Part shown: piece after piece, positions 34,131-46,399 of the stretch
Layout: each line of letters begins with the position of its first letter
Position numbering within the stretch: the first letter of the stretch is position 1
Source of the DNA: Ditylenchus dipsaci
Taxonomy: Eukaryota; Nematoda; Chromadorea; Rhabditida; Anguinidae
Assembly: GCA_004194705.1 (NCBI GenBank)
Contig: SADC01001291.1
Location: forward strand, 558,001 to 622,000
DNA length: 64,000 nucleotides
Direction of reading: 5' to 3'
Notes under the pieces: generated by a model
Told to the model about the DNA's origin: nothing
Database searches by the model: none
What the model saw: only the letters and a program-made list of their open reading frames with translations
Position numbers and translations under genes: made by a program

Positions 34131-35061
34131 GGGAAACGGTGAATTCATATACACCGAATTCATATACACCCAATTCATATACATCGAATTCATATACAAA
34201 CGAATTCATATACATCGAATTCATATACATCGAATTCATATACAAACGAATTCATATACATCGAATTCATATACATTTTGGCATTCTATTTCTAAAGTTT
34301 TGAATTTAGCGAATTAAGGTCAGTGTTATTTTGAATAAATTTATGGTCGGAAAATTTAGGGAATCAGCTGAAAGTTCCGAATTTGAAAAACAGTTGGATC
34401 CGCTACTAGACTTCTTTGAGAAGAATTATATAGGAAGAATTATGAAGGCCAGCTAATCGGTGCACATGAAAGATAAAAGCCACGGTATTTGATTTAGAGA
34501 TGTTTTAAAGAATATGAAAAGTGGAAATTCAGGTTCGTGGAAAGCATGGAATATTCGAGTGCTTATCGAGACAGGAGAGCCAACAACAAGTAATGGAATT
34601 GAGTCGTTTAGTGGGCAAATGATCCGGACGATGGCAGCATCTCATCCGACAATCTGGAAGCTTATTGAAAGGCTCCGAAAAGAATTTGGAAAGTTTGACT
34701 TAGTCGGGTCTTTGCATGCAAGTAAATATTCCAAACTTGATTGTTTTATCTCAATGAAATTTGATTTTCAGGAGTTACCACGACAGCTCAACAGTGATGA
34801 CTGCGGTGTATTTACGCACGTCTTTGCAGAGCGGGCATCTCGGTGCGTAGACTTTTGACCCTTTTTTGCAAATGCAAAAAGGTCAAACGTCCCTTTACCA
34901 TTATAACCTTGTATTTCAACTCGTGCAGCTAAGTTTAAGATTAAAAAATGTATATGAATTCGATGTATATGAATTCGTTTGTATATGAATTGGGTGTATA
35001 TGAATTGGGTGTATATGAATTCGGTGTATATGAATTCGGTGTATATGAATTCACCTAATGC
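34131..35061 (+). mobile_element. MULE foldback with GAATTCATATACA repeat arms, 10-bp TSD
   Basis: Perfect TSD CATGGCCGAC at 34121-34130 and 35062-35071. Ends GGGAAACGGTGAATTC and GCATTAGGTGAATTC. Each arm is 7-9 copies of GAATTCATATACA followed by CC, TC or AAC. Interior 34276-34942 carries the transposase/peptidase remnant described separately. Confidence 0.92.
34343..34858 (+). pseudogene. MULE transposase C-terminus joined to an Ulp1/C48 fragment
   Basis: One frame runs from ATG 34343 to TGA 34856-34858, with stops at 34454 and 34490. First block: LLDFFEKNYIGR, the pre-C-terminal motif of Mutator-like transposases. Second block: TTSNGIESFSGQM then SHPTIWKLIERLRKEF, the family's conserved TNN-VE...HP-IW region. 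Third block, still in frame: PRQLNSDDCGVFTHVFAER, the oxyanion Gln and catalytic Cys region of Ulp1/SUMO-type C48 cysteine peptidases; the His/Asp half is absent. Ulp1 domains are known fused to or carried by some MULEs. This copy is not functional: DDE residues and half the peptidase are missing. Confidence 0.85.
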
Positions 35062-35082
35062 CATGGCCGACATAACAGTCTA

Positions 35083-35240
35083 CCGTATATTCTCTATTAA
35101 TCGCCCCACTCTCTAATAATCCCCACCCCTCCATTTTTTGACTAGGATTTCCGACTTAAGGCCATTTTTGATTGACGATTTCCGGATTTTTTGGGGATTG
35201 AAAAATAATTCCCCGTGGGGGTTTAATAGAGAAAATACGG
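35083..35240. mobile_element. CCGTATT-family element, copy 4 (word AATCCCCAC)
   Basis: TA flanks; ends CCGTATATTCTCTATTAATC and complement; word variants AATCGCCCCAC, AATCCCCAC, AATTCCCCG. Confidence 0.8.
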
Positions 35241-36556
35241 TATTTTCTCTCAAGGTAGTCCTGCAAATATGTATTTCTAGGAATGAAAAGTCTAAGACAA
35301 AAAGTTAATTTTGATTTATTTCGAGACAATTATTAAAAAAATATTTTTTTTGCAAAAAATCAGCTTGGGGACCAAGGCAAAATTTGAACTTTTCGCAAAA
35401 AACACAACAGGGGGACCAAGGCATTTTTTTAGGCGTCGACATGAACACATATAGAGCCGGAATGAATTTCCAGTTCAGTTAACTACACAAATTGAGCCAA
35501 AAACTAAGTTTGGGTCCAAGGAAAAACGAAGAACAAAAGAAAAAACCGGAGAACTTAGGAATGCAAAGTGCAAAGCACTATTGTTTTTGCAACTAAAATT
35601 GAAAACCGAAGTACAAATAAATTTGAGCGAAAAAAGGAAAGAAGAGGAGTAGGACAGTAATACGACCAGCAGCAGAACAATTAAGGGGACTGCCAATTGC
35701 TGGAGGGGGGAGGAGCCACTAAGATACTTGCATCTCCAAACAAATAAATAATTAAGTCAAAACATGGAACATCTATCACTTGCACACACATATTGCTAGC
35801 TCAGTCAAACAGCGTTCGAATTTTAGAGAAAAGTATATCATGCATCTTTATAATTTTTTTTAGAAGTGATTTTGGTGGATAAGCTGATATCAAAACAAAA
35901 AACAAACTTCAACCTTATTTGCCTTCTAATCTTTTGGTTAACTAACCGGTCCGAACCTAAGTTTTGATTTTGTAGTTAATTGACTGAAAGGTCAAGTGGG
36001 CACGCCTGTGCTAGACACAAAAATCAAGGCAGTGTTTTTTACATGCATTCTCATCTAAATTTTTCAGCCTAGTTTTTAAAAGTAGTACAAGGTAGTTTAA
36101 CAATTCAAAAAAATTGTTGGTTCCCCGTCTTTATCTGCGGTACCGCGCACGAGCATCTACCTTTAATGAGTTTGATCGTTGGTGAGTTTTTACGATGGTA
36201 AGTTTTTTCCGTTGGTGAGCTTGTCTTAGAAAAGACTCTTTCGTCATGAGTCATACTTCGATTTCTCGATTAAAGGGCCCATTTATTTTTAAAATAGAGG
36301 TCATCAAATCGAGGTTTTGCTCTTTTAAAAGTTTAGGTTTTTGACAAATGGTATGCAAACCGGAATTCGTGCGACTTTTTTTTCAACTAGACTGGAGAAT
36401 CACATTAAGCAAAATATTTAGAAAATGAAGGTAGAAGAGGTTTTGAACAATAAATTTTGAACAATGATTGGGGTCTCAGATTTGATGACCCCTTGGAGAA
36501 TGCCTGGCTTTTCCAACTTTTTTGGCTAAACTCAAAATTTGTCACGAACTCAAAAT

Positions 36557-37420
36557 TCCTCCGGGTCCGTCGCGTCCCCGTCCGGACGGCGCCGAAAAGT
36601 GAAACGGTCAGACGGCCACCGTTCAAAAAAAGAAAGTGGACGGCCGGCGGACCACCGATAAATTGTTTTTCGAAAAGACTGTCGGTCGGACGGCCGCTCG
36701 GGAAAGTCAAGACGGGACGGTGGACAACCGATAAAAAAAATAAAGACGGCCGGCAGATCGAACGGCGAAAAAAAAATTGTGACTTCAAAGTGATAAGTAG
36801 TATATCACAATAAAATTTTTGAAAACATCCATCCTCTAATGTGAATTTTATTGAACAAGGGAAAGGTTTAACTGTAAAACTTGCAGAAATAAGAAAATAA
36901 AGACACACAAAATTGAGATCTTGTAATAGAGCTTAGAAAACAGGTCGTTTGTTGCCAGACAATTCAGCTATATACTCTCGCACGGCTTGTCTTGCTTTTT
37001 TTTCGTCTCCATCTACGAAATCCATTGTTCCATTTACGGCTATGGAAATGCCCAACAGGGCGAGAAATTCATCACCCGCTTTATACAAACGTCATCAATA
37101 GATGTATAACCACTGATTATAACCACTGACCACCGAACCACTGAACCACTAATCCAAAGTGCATTTACACCACGATAAGAACAGCTGGCCGAAGTCTGGC
37201 GAAAAAGAAATTGACTTTGGACGACCGGCGAAAAATTGCTTTGGACGGCCGTTAGACGGCCGGGCTAAATTTCAGAGGACGGCGAACTATTGGACGGCCG
37301 GCCAAACGCCGACAAAAAATTTTTTTGAAGGACGGCCGGCTAGACGCAAAAAAAAATAAGGATGGCCGGTCGGACAGCCGGCGAAAAACGCCAAGACGGC
37401 GGACGGGACACCGTCCAATT
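36557..37420. repeat. Paired GACGGCCG repeat arrays flanking an AT-rich interior
   Basis: 36557-36775 and 37180-37420 are irregular tandem GACGGCCG(G) motifs with spacers such as AAAAAATTG. They resemble the tandem-repeat arms of the MULE-like foldbacks, but I could not find a TSD. GC content is well above surroundings. Confidence 0.65.
36933..37086 (-). pseudogene. Coding-like fragment inside the GACGGCCG repeat
   Basis: About 50 residues open to a TAG-type stop, starting YKAGDEFLALLGISIAVN and ending ELSGNKRPVF. Composition looks like real protein (alternating hydrophobic and charged helix) rather than translated repeat. It may be a captured host exon or a remnant of the element's own protein. 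No family recognised. Confidence 0.35.
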
Positions 37421-37599
37421 TTCGTATAGCATGGTCACTATGGTTTCAAAGCGTATCTTATTTAGAGGGTATTTTATAAAGAGCGTCGACTGTATATGTA
37501 AAGGAGGTGCAAACGGAGAAACAAAATAGAATTGCGAACTGTTAAATTGAGGTTTCACTGTATCAATAGAGATTATAAGATATTAATTAAAACCTTTTT

Positions 37600-38300
37600 A
37601 ATAAATTAAATTTTCTAAACAATCATAAATAGAGATCTATTCTCAAACTGCAAAAAGCCCCAAATAAAGCTGATTTTCAATACTAGCCAAAAAAACAACA
37701 CAAAAATATTATTTTAAAGAATTTAATATTTGACTTTTTTCAATAACAATTACACATTTCCTTTAATTTAGAACTTTTAATCCTTGTATTTAGAACATAG
37801 CCACACACATATATTATTATTACCACACTACAAAAGGGCCAGTTGCGGAAATCCATAACTTCCTTTGTTTTGCTCAAACAATAATATTCTTTGAAGAAGC
37901 AAAACAAAGGGCACAAAACATAGAGGACATATTTGGTGAATATACATATATATCACAACAACCAGCATAAAAAAGCATTGACATCATGGATCTGCAGCGG
38001 CAGCAACTCCACTTGACTCAAACTCTTCAAATGTGCTCTTCAAAAAAATAAAAAAATGTGCATCAACCAGCAGGGGCGAGGGGGGGGGGGGTACCTGCTA
38101 GACAGCTCCCGTCTACTACATACACATTGTTGTTATTGCTGGTGGACCTCAAGCAGCCGTTTTTTGGGTCCCATTAAATTGAGAGGAACCAGCACTCCAT
38201 TTGATGCGAAACTCAAAATTTTTGATAACATAAAGCAAGAATAAAAGATAACAAGAAATAATATTAATGTGCTTTTTATTACAAAAACAATTTTGGATAG
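37600..38300. other. AT-rich sequence with no feature seen
   Basis: No exon, repeat end or RNA gene recognised apart from short G runs near 38080. Confidence 0.4.
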
Positions 38301-38324
38301 TATTTTTTTTTCTGGCCTCAGAAT

Positions 38325-38719
38325 CAGTGATGGGTCCGCCCCGCCTCGGGGCGCCCCAAATGCGCCCCGCACCGCCCCGGCCCGGGGCGTGGGGCGGTGC
38401 CGGGGCGCGAAAAAAGTGGGGGTGGGGCGAAGGCAAAATTTTGGGCTGGGACGGGGTAGGGGCACTCCGGAGCCTGTTTATTTGTCCTAAGCTTTGCAAG
38501 AAGGCTTCAATTTTTTGAATTTCAATTAAAATTGACCTTATGAACTGGCTGAATCATAACAACAGCTTAAAAAAACCACCGGCAATGCTTTGTAATCCGG
38601 TATGCGGCGCCCTGGGGCGCCATGCCCCAGGGCATGGAGCGGTTCCGGGGCGATAATCTTGCTCCGCCCCGGGGCGTGGGGCGATGCCGGGTCAAAAATT
38701 ACCTGCTTACCCATCACTG
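38325..38719. mobile_element. hAT-like MITE, very GC-rich, TIR CAGTGATGGGT
   Basis: Perfect TSD CTCAGAAT at 38317-38324 and 38720-38727. Ends CAGTGATGGGT and ACCCATCACTG. The arms are made of GGGGCG/CGCCCC repeats; the centre is AT-rich. Confidence 0.9.
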
Positions 38720-39532
38720 CTCAGAATATTCGAAATAGCCACAGATTTAACAAAAAATTAGAAATTGGAAAATAAATTATAGCTTGACAAATGTGAATGT
38801 TAAATCGACCATGAATCCGGTGCCAGAATTGGTTTTTGCCTAAAAAAGACTCCAAAATTGAAATTCTGCGGGATTATCCGGCGCGGAACTATCCTGCTGT
38901 CTCCCGCGGAATTCTTGCCATGCCTTTTTACGCACAAATTGAAGAGAAAAGTTCAAATATACAAAACTTTTTGCCTTAAAAAGTATTTACTGCTTAAAAA
39001 GGCCAACTCCAACTCTTCAGTAACTCTTTTTAAACTATTCAAAAAAAAAGTTTCAGGCTAAAGCGGCTGCTTGTTTCCATATTTGTTTTTAACTTCCGGG
39101 ATAAATAATTGCATACAAACTGCATCGGCAACAACAATAATAACTGTGGCAAACACTACTACTCAAAAGGAATTAAAAATTCAGCGCATCTCCCTTGATG
39201 CAGGTTTGTGTCTCGACAATTGAAGTATCGATCCAGCCAAAACAACCCAACTGAAATTGAATCCATGGGGCCTCGGAGGTGTGTTTGAGGCTAATGTTGC
39301 TGCTCAGTCAACACACACACATTTTGTTAAATCTAGCTTGCGGTTTTGGTTGAACAAATCTAAAAACAACTCAAATGTGTGCAGCACTTCTAAATATAGT
39401 GCCTAAATTGCACTTTTATGAATTGAAATTTTAAGTAGCTTTTGAATTCTTACTTTTATCTCGTGTATAAAGTACTTTTCAGTTTTATATTGAAAAGTTC
39501 AAAAAATAAAATTGGATTTTTCAACTTCAACT

Positions 39533-39580
39533 AGGGCTGGGTGATAGCCGGTCTTTTTCACCGACCATCACCCAACCCTA
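39533..39580. repeat. 48-bp hairpin, hAT-TIR-like
   Basis: CTAGGGCTGGGTGATAGCCG pairs with CACCCAACCCTAG. It may be a minimal hAT derivative; no TSD. Confidence 0.5.
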
Positions 39581-39759
39581 GTTTTAAACACTTAAAAATC
39601 CTGTTGTAGCTTTTTACCCAGTAATAAGTCACCAAACAAAAAAAGATGTATTTTTTTTTATTTGAATTAGTGTACTTGGTCATTTTACAAGCACTTAGCT
39701 AAAAAATAATTTCCAAAAATTGAAGATTTAATACGTTAAAGTTACCTAAAAAGGCCCCC

Positions 39760-41150
39760 AAACCACAATCCTCCGACTTTGAAGACCTAATTCTCATTCC
39801 AGAATCTATATTCAAATAATTCGTTTTCTTGACTCTCACGAGCTCTACCGATTCTACTTTTTAGCTTTTGAATTTTCATCCAAAAATCTCAAAATTCACC
39901 TTTGATTTTTTTTCAATTCTTGTGGGTTTAATGGCCATTTCAGATCAAAGGCGATAAATATTCATGGTTGGTCAATTCTTAACCTAGATGCAAAACCCAG
40001 GCCAGCCCGGCCCGGGTTAGATCGTATGACTTCTGGCAAGTTTATGACAAAGGCGATGAATTCATAGCAACAAAAGATACTTTTTTGCACATCACTTAAA
40101 AAAATGTTCCCTTCCATGAAATATTACCCTAACACAAACAGAAAAAATAGTCTCGGCAGAACGTCCATAAATATTTCGAATATTACTTGACCAGGGCCCG
40201 TTTTCTTTGGGTTATTTTAAAAAAGACAGAACAAAGACAAATTCTGTAAAACAAAAACTTTAACAAAACACCTAAAGACGAAACTTGGAATTGGGTAAAC
40301 CTAAAGTGTCCAACAACTGAGAGTGTTCACGTATTCCGAGAATATAAGCTTGACGCAATTGGGTTGCCAAACCAGTGCTATCCTCGAAAATAAACTTAGA
40401 GGCAGTACTAATTGAGTGGATTGCTCTGCACATGACACTCAGCCCCCTATTCCATACATTTTAATTTGGAAATGTCTCGAGCACTACTACCACCCCAAAT
40501 ATGATGAATTGCTGGCGGCAACAAACACACAGACAACAAAAAATCCACACTCCTACCCCTCCAGCCCATTAGCTCTAATGACAAGTCCCCCACGCTCTTT
40601 CTGGCTGAAAGTGCCCCCTCAGAGTCAAGGAATGAATTTGCCTAAAGTTGGGCAGCCGGAATAATGAGCCAGGGGATATGCCTCCCCTCTCGCCTGCCTA
40701 CGGGATGTGCTCTGCCACCCAGCCAGCTCCCTACTAGTGCGTAGGGAGAAGGCAACTCACGGAGGACGAGATTTTCTTTTTGAATTTTGCAAAAAAGAAC
40801 AAGTTAACTATATTTGGGGACAGGAAAGAGGATGTTAGAGGCACAACAACTTGTGGGTGTTGCTTGACAAAGACAACCCATAATTGCTGGATTACAGCCT
40901 AAAAAACGGACCAACAAAGCAAAACTTTAATCGGAAGGTTTTTTTGAACGCCTCCTCCTCCCAATTCAAGCACGAAAATTACACATGTAGGCGAAAAAAA
41001 ATATGAGCAGGAGAACCTGATGAAGCATTCAATATTCTTGATATTAGTTAGATAGTATTTCAGAATAGATAATGGAGTGTGAAAATTAGAAATTACAGCC
41101 TGTTCGAGCCTCCAAATTTGAAGCAAGAGAATTGTGATACAAAAACGGAT
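39760..41150. other. Intergenic, one decayed CCGTATT-type interior
   Basis: 39770-39900 is a diverged antisense copy of the CCGTATT interior (TTCTTGACTCTCACGAGCTC). The rest, to about 41150, shows no supported gene; short open frames near 40416 lack splice or domain support. Confidence 0.4.
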
Positions 41151-42889
41151 ACAATTACAAAATGTAATTATAAAATTCTTGACTTGATCCCCCTGCTGTT
41201 TTTTGGCCTGCTACAACAGTGTGATTTTCTTACTTTGCTGTAGTTTGGAAAGAGACCATCCAAACGTATGCTGGCCGGCACTGATGCCGTTTGTTCCCTG
41301 CTAGAATATTTTCAATTCTTTTTGGTAAGAAGACATTTAGACTCACGACTCTGTATTGTACAAATATAAAAGCAACTAGGTAGTTTGAAGGTTTGGAGCC
41401 CCCAAAATTCAGAAAATTTAAAAACTTATGGGAAAAGAGGGTGATGGTGAGACCAACGGCACAAGTGTCCGCCGGCCTATTCGCTGTCCCTAAGCACAAG
41501 TCTAACAGACAGCCGGGAGCAAGGAAAAATCACCATCTTATTCAGGATAGGCATTTGAGAGGCCTGGTAGGTCATATTTTTCAAAATTTTAAAAGTACGA
41601 AACTTACAAGGGAACCGATCGAACTGTACGATTTGATTCAACAATTCTGACAAAGCCATATTCTAGAGCAAGTCGATTCACTGTATGGAATTTCAATTTT
41701 TCCCCCACAGAAAAAATCGAATGTGGAGACACGATGTTTCTCTTTGATGTTTCTCGAGTCTTCAGATTCGATTTTTTGCGTCTGTGTGGAAAAAAATTAA
41801 GATTCTATTTAGTAAATCGACTATGCTCTACAAGATGGCATTGTCAGAATTTTTGAATCGAATCGTACAGTTCGATCGTCTCCCTTATCAGTGTGGTCCA
41901 GATCTTATTATTTGACGAATAAGAAATACAATTGATGAAAAGTCATTGACTAACTTTCTAGCATGTGAAATGTAGTTTAGGTCAAGACTAAATGCAAATC
42001 TAGCAGACAATTTGACAAAATAATGAGTGAGGGATTTGCATAATGAATGGCCAGCGGCAATTGGGGGGTTGTTGTTTAATTACATACATCATCAGCCCCC
42101 ACCACCAAGTTGTAGTAGAAGTGTTGCAGAAGCAATGGGGACTGCTGTAAATATGGCCAATTCAAGCATAGCTAATGGCCAACCAGCAGCAGCCAAACGG
42201 AAATCCGATGCCAAACACACACTTTAACGCCTAAAACATATTCCCATCAACATGCGGGACTCAAATGCAAGTGACTTTCAACACTTTTTCACCTCTTAAT
42301 TGAGGGATAAATAGTAGTAATAGTGGTTGATTCCAAAACTTATTTTTATTTTTCATGATAACTTAATCCGCAAAAGCAATAATGAACTATCCAGAGAGAA
42401 AAAGCAGCAATAAGAAGCAGGAAATGAGTGTTTATTCTATGAAAAGATCCAAATAGACGACATCGTCATCATCAAATTTCGTCAAAGTGCTAGTCTAGCA
42501 TTTCAAAGTATAGCGATCACTTGCATGTCACACCACCAATTTAGCACCTTCCTTTAAAAAATTAAAAGGCATTATTTGGCTTTTTGACAATAATATTTAC
42601 ATCCCTTTTTTACCATTGAAAAACTATTTGCAGGAAAAAACTTAATGTTGTACTGAAAAATTTAAAAATTTTTAATTTTGGATTTTTTGATGGACATTCC
42701 AAAGTATGTTTCTCATTCGAAGACATAAGCTCGGCAATTTGGAGTATAGGCAAGATTTCGGGTTGGGGTTTTTATCATTTTCGGTGTTCCCAATTCGGGA
42801 ATCTCGTCCCATTTCCAGGACTGAAAATGCTTATGGATTGGTCTTTTTTATGAGTCGCTCTTTTCCTCTAATAGACTTGCATTAAAGGG

Positions 42890-43112
42890 TCGTGCGTTTC
42901 AAAAGAAAAGGGCGTGGACTAGCATTTTTTTTAATTGTTCCATCTTTCACTCGGTTTGCATCAACACTAATACTAATGACGTTATATTACTTTTAAAAAC
43001 TAGGCAGAAAACTGAAAAATCTAGATGAAAACGCATGTAAAAAATTTGTAAGAAAGAAAAAAACTGCTGGTTTTCGCCTTTTCTCCGTGAATGCACGGGC
43101 ATTCCCTTAAGA
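42890..43112. mobile_element. TTAA-type MITE, copy
   Basis: ATTAAAGGGTCGTGCG... and GCACGGGCATTCCCTTAA ends; interior matches 8.4, 48.4 and 61.0 kb (ACTAGGCAGAAAA). Confidence 0.7.
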
Positions 43113-43138
43113 AAAGTTTGAAGCACACAAAGCGAGTA

Positions 43139-43328
43139 CGGTCTACTCTCGATAATTCCGGCATCCCTAGGAATAGACTAGGGCGCCAGTGCCGCTCCCT
43201 TATCGAGGGTGACAGTTCATCGGGGGTAAGCTTTGTCGAATTTCTCTGTCGGCTAGCTAAATCAAGCTTTTCCGCAGTGCCAGTTGATCAAGCATGCCGG
43301 TCTATCGGGGTGGCGGGGAGTGGACTGT
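43139..43328. mobile_element. TA element (word CGATAATTCCGGC)
   Basis: TA flanks; CGGTCTACTCTCGATAATTC and inverse GGAGTGGACTG. Confidence 0.75.
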
Positions 43329-43930
43329 ATACCACAAAGTTGTAAAATGGTGGTTTTTCTATAAAGAAAATAGAGTCCATATAACTAGGCGAAAAAGTAT
43401 TGCCCATAAGATTAAACAAGTTAGAAAATTATGTAGACTTTCTCCAATTGCTGTTGTTAGTGAGATAGCTTTGCGAGTTGTGTTCCCAGCAATACCAATT
43501 TGCTCTCACGGCAGTTTTAATTGTTTATTTTATGACCTTGTGGGCCCTCTCTTCCAATTATTAATTAGTTTATGTTGAGAAAAGCACAACTATAAAAACA
43601 ATAATTAAAATTCTTGGAGAGCCATGGGTCCTTGTAGTCAAATGCCTCCTCCTAAAAAAATTTAACTATTGAAAAAAAGCAAATGAGAGTGGCTTTTACT
43701 GCTTCCAGGGGATTGGATTAGGGCTAGAGGGGAGGAGTGCTAATGACACACACACAACAAGTCTTCTGATTAAGCCAATTCTAGCCCTTATTCAGGTTGG
43801 ACACCAGCACCATCCAGTTAGAAACAAACACATTTTGTTTCTGATGATTTAAAATATTTCGAAGACACTCCGAGAAGACGCTATTAGACTCCGACCTGAA
43901 AGAATTAGTAGAACCACAGATAGAGCTAAG

Positions 43931-44284
43931 GGCTCTATATGTGTTGGTGTGGCCTCCAAAAAAATATGCCTTGGTCCTTCCTGTTAACTTTTTTTCAAAA
44001 ATTTCCTTCCAATAGTCTCAAAACTATTTACTTTCATTTTTTAAAAATTTTGAAGCACAAATTTTTTTGGTGTGAGAATGTAAAAAATTGCTGGTAGGCT
44101 GGTTCCCCTGCTGGTTTTTCTCTGGCTTAATCCCGCTATATTTCTTACCATTTTTTGTAGTTTAAAAAAGGAGCTCGTCCTGACGTACGCGCACCTACCC
44201 TGCGCTTAAAAAATTGGAAAAAATTTGTAAAAAAAATCAACATGACATATTTTTTTCAGGGGGCAAACCAACACAGATAGAGCC
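43931..44284. mobile_element. hAT-like element, TIR GGCTCTATATGTGTT, second copy
   Basis: Ends GGCTCTATATGTGTTGGTG and complement; flanking 8-mers GAGCTAAG/CAGCTAAG match 7 of 8 when the right end is set at the last shared base. Same family as 33910-35458, without the nested MULE. Confidence 0.75.
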
Positions 44285-44483
44285 AGCTAAGCGTCTACCA
44301 CGGAAAAATAAGGAGTTTTATCAAAAATTATATCAACCTTAGCCTAACATTTTATAAAAACTTTTTTAATATAAAGCCCAAGATTTTGGAACAGGGAAGG
44401 GATAAATATTTTTTCGTCGTCGAAAATTGTTTCTGTCGCTAAAATTGTTTTTGTGGAGCATTCAATTTCGAAAATTCGAGATA

Positions 44484-44735
44484 CCGTATTCTCTCTATTA
44501 GTTCCACATGTGGGATTATTTTTCAATCGTCCGAAAATCGGAAAATTTGGGGTCGATCTCGAGATTTTTTGGTGAAAATTCAAAATCTAAAGAGCGGAAT
44601 TAGTAGAGCTTGTGGGAGTTAAGAAAACGCAAAAAAAACAGCTTTGTTAAATTTTTTCTCTGAGCTGAGATACAGGTCCTCAAAGTTGGGGGTGTGGGTT
44701 TAATAGAGAGTGTGAAACTAATAGAGAGAATACGG
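44484..44735. mobile_element. CCGTATT-family element, copy 5 (word TAGTTCCACA)
   Basis: TA flanks; ends CCGTATTCTCTCTATTAGT and complement; interior CGAAAATCGGAAAATTTG ... AAGAAAACGCA shared with copy 3. Confidence 0.85.
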
Positions 44736-46393
44736 TAGAACCTTTGCGAGTTGATTAAGTCTAAAGCTGATAATTTTACTTTTTTCGAAATAAAAAAGGA
44801 TTTTAGACCAGGGTTCGTAATGAAAAATTTCGAAAAAGGACATTTGGGTAAAAAAGACATTTTGACCGTTTTTGAAGAAAAAGGGTCATTTAAAAAAAGA
44901 TATTGACTAAAAACTAAAAAATAAAAAATGTTTTGGGTCCCGCAAAAAGGACAAATCTTTTTAAAAAGGACGATTACGAACCTTGTTTTAGACCCTCCAG
45001 ACAAACATGGTAAACTAGTTAAATTAAAAAGTTTATTGATTTCGAGTGGGATTTTGTCTTCCGCACATACCCAAAAAAATGTTTCAAATGTTTTAATTTC
45101 TGAAAAAATACTCCAAAAATATTTTGTCGGTAAATAATTAAAATTAAAAAGGTAGCAATAGCAGTGATTGTCATATGCTTCCACTTGGAGTAGTTTGCTG
45201 AATGAACTTAGTGGTGAGCAAACCAGATTCCCACACCAGCCTATGTTTTATACAGAAGATGCAGAAGCACTAGCACCTAACCATGGGTGTGGGAAAAAAC
45301 AAAATATATTTCTTACTTATTAATACAATAAAACTTCGGAAAAACAAGCATTAAATGTTTGAAACCAGGCTGAAATCTGTACTTTTTAGTATTTGTACTT
45401 TTCGGAACCCCCAACATTTTTCTTTTTGAAATTTCACGTCGAATTTTTTTTCGCGCTATATCTGAGATTAACTTTGTCGTATTTTTCTGTCAGCAAGCCA
45501 AATTTCTGCCAAGGTGCCGTTATAACGGAGGGGGGGCGTTATATCGGCACTCGACTGTAATAATATTTCTATCCGAAATCTAAATATTCGCAACAGGTAT
45601 GTGGTATTAAGACCCAACCTTTTCTTATTTTCATAGTAAAAATTTCAATATCCGATCACAAGCCCGAAAATGTGATTTATCAGTGTCCTGCCAAAAGTCA
45701 ATAATTTTATCAAATTTGTAATCAAACTTGTGGATTTCTCGGTGTCAAAGGTTAAGGCCACACCGTGGGTGGGCACTACCGCTAATTTTCGAATTGAAAA
45801 CATAGGAAACGATAGCAACGGATTAGACAGTGCCCACTTCTGGACTGCCCTTTAATCTTAAAAAGCTATTACCAATATATCATTTCAAAAGAGACTGAGA
45901 AACAATAAAAGGCATTGAACAAAGACTTCAAAGAGAACATACTAGTACAAAGCAGCAAAAACTGCAAAAAGCGGCAAATTTTTCAACTCCAAATACCAAA
46001 TCCGAAAAGCTTAAAAATCTTTTCTGCAACAGAAGTGTGCGGAAACACGAATATGAGGGGAAGGGACAGGGAGTAGCGCAATAATGATGGTGAGCTCCCC
46101 ACTCCAAATGAATTGCCCTAAAACAAACAAAAACTGCAATTTAGCCAACTACTTTGTCCTCCACTTGCCAGTCTTTGCCCCCCCCCTCGCACTTCAACCC
46201 TAGTTTATTTTAATTTCAGCATTCTTCAGCACTTGCCCCTCCCCTCCATCAAGAGGAGACACAAACGCTAGCAATTAACCACTAGCAGCAGCACCTAATT
46301 TCCAAAAACAACCAAGTGCCAGGATGGCTAACTGTGGCTTGGGGGGGGGGCGTTAATCCTGCTGTCAAGAGTGACATTACACACCAACAATTG

Positions 46394-46399
46394 TTTATT
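46394..46399 (-). promoter_or_regulatory. Possible poly(A) signal of TTC5
   Basis: AATAAA on the minus strand about 110 nt after the TTC5 stop. Confidence 0.4.

Larger units (their letters stand above)
33910..35458. mobile_element. hAT-like element, TIR GGCTCTATATGTGTT, interrupted by a MULE
   Basis: Perfect TSD GGAATGAA at 33902-33909 and 35459-35466. TIR GGCTCTATATGTGTTCATGC and complement; subterminal block TGCCTTGATCCCCCTGTTG is echoed at the right end and scattered elsewhere (41.2, 44.0, 55.5, 59.0 kb). It contains the MULE 34131-35061 and the CCGTATT copy 35083-35240. Confidence 0.85.

Noticed and set aside
34012..34317. Open frames in both strands with repeated EFIYTEFIYT or SYTPNSYT
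   Set aside because: Translations of the GAATTCATATACA arms of the MULE, not proteins.
36405..36908. 167-residue open frame across the GACGGCCG array
   Set aside because: Reads through a GC repeat in antisense; a repeat artefact.
44600..45184. 194-residue open frame on the minus strand
   Set aside because: Starts inside a CCGTATT element and continues through AT-rich DNA; Phe/Lys/Leu-biased with no motif.
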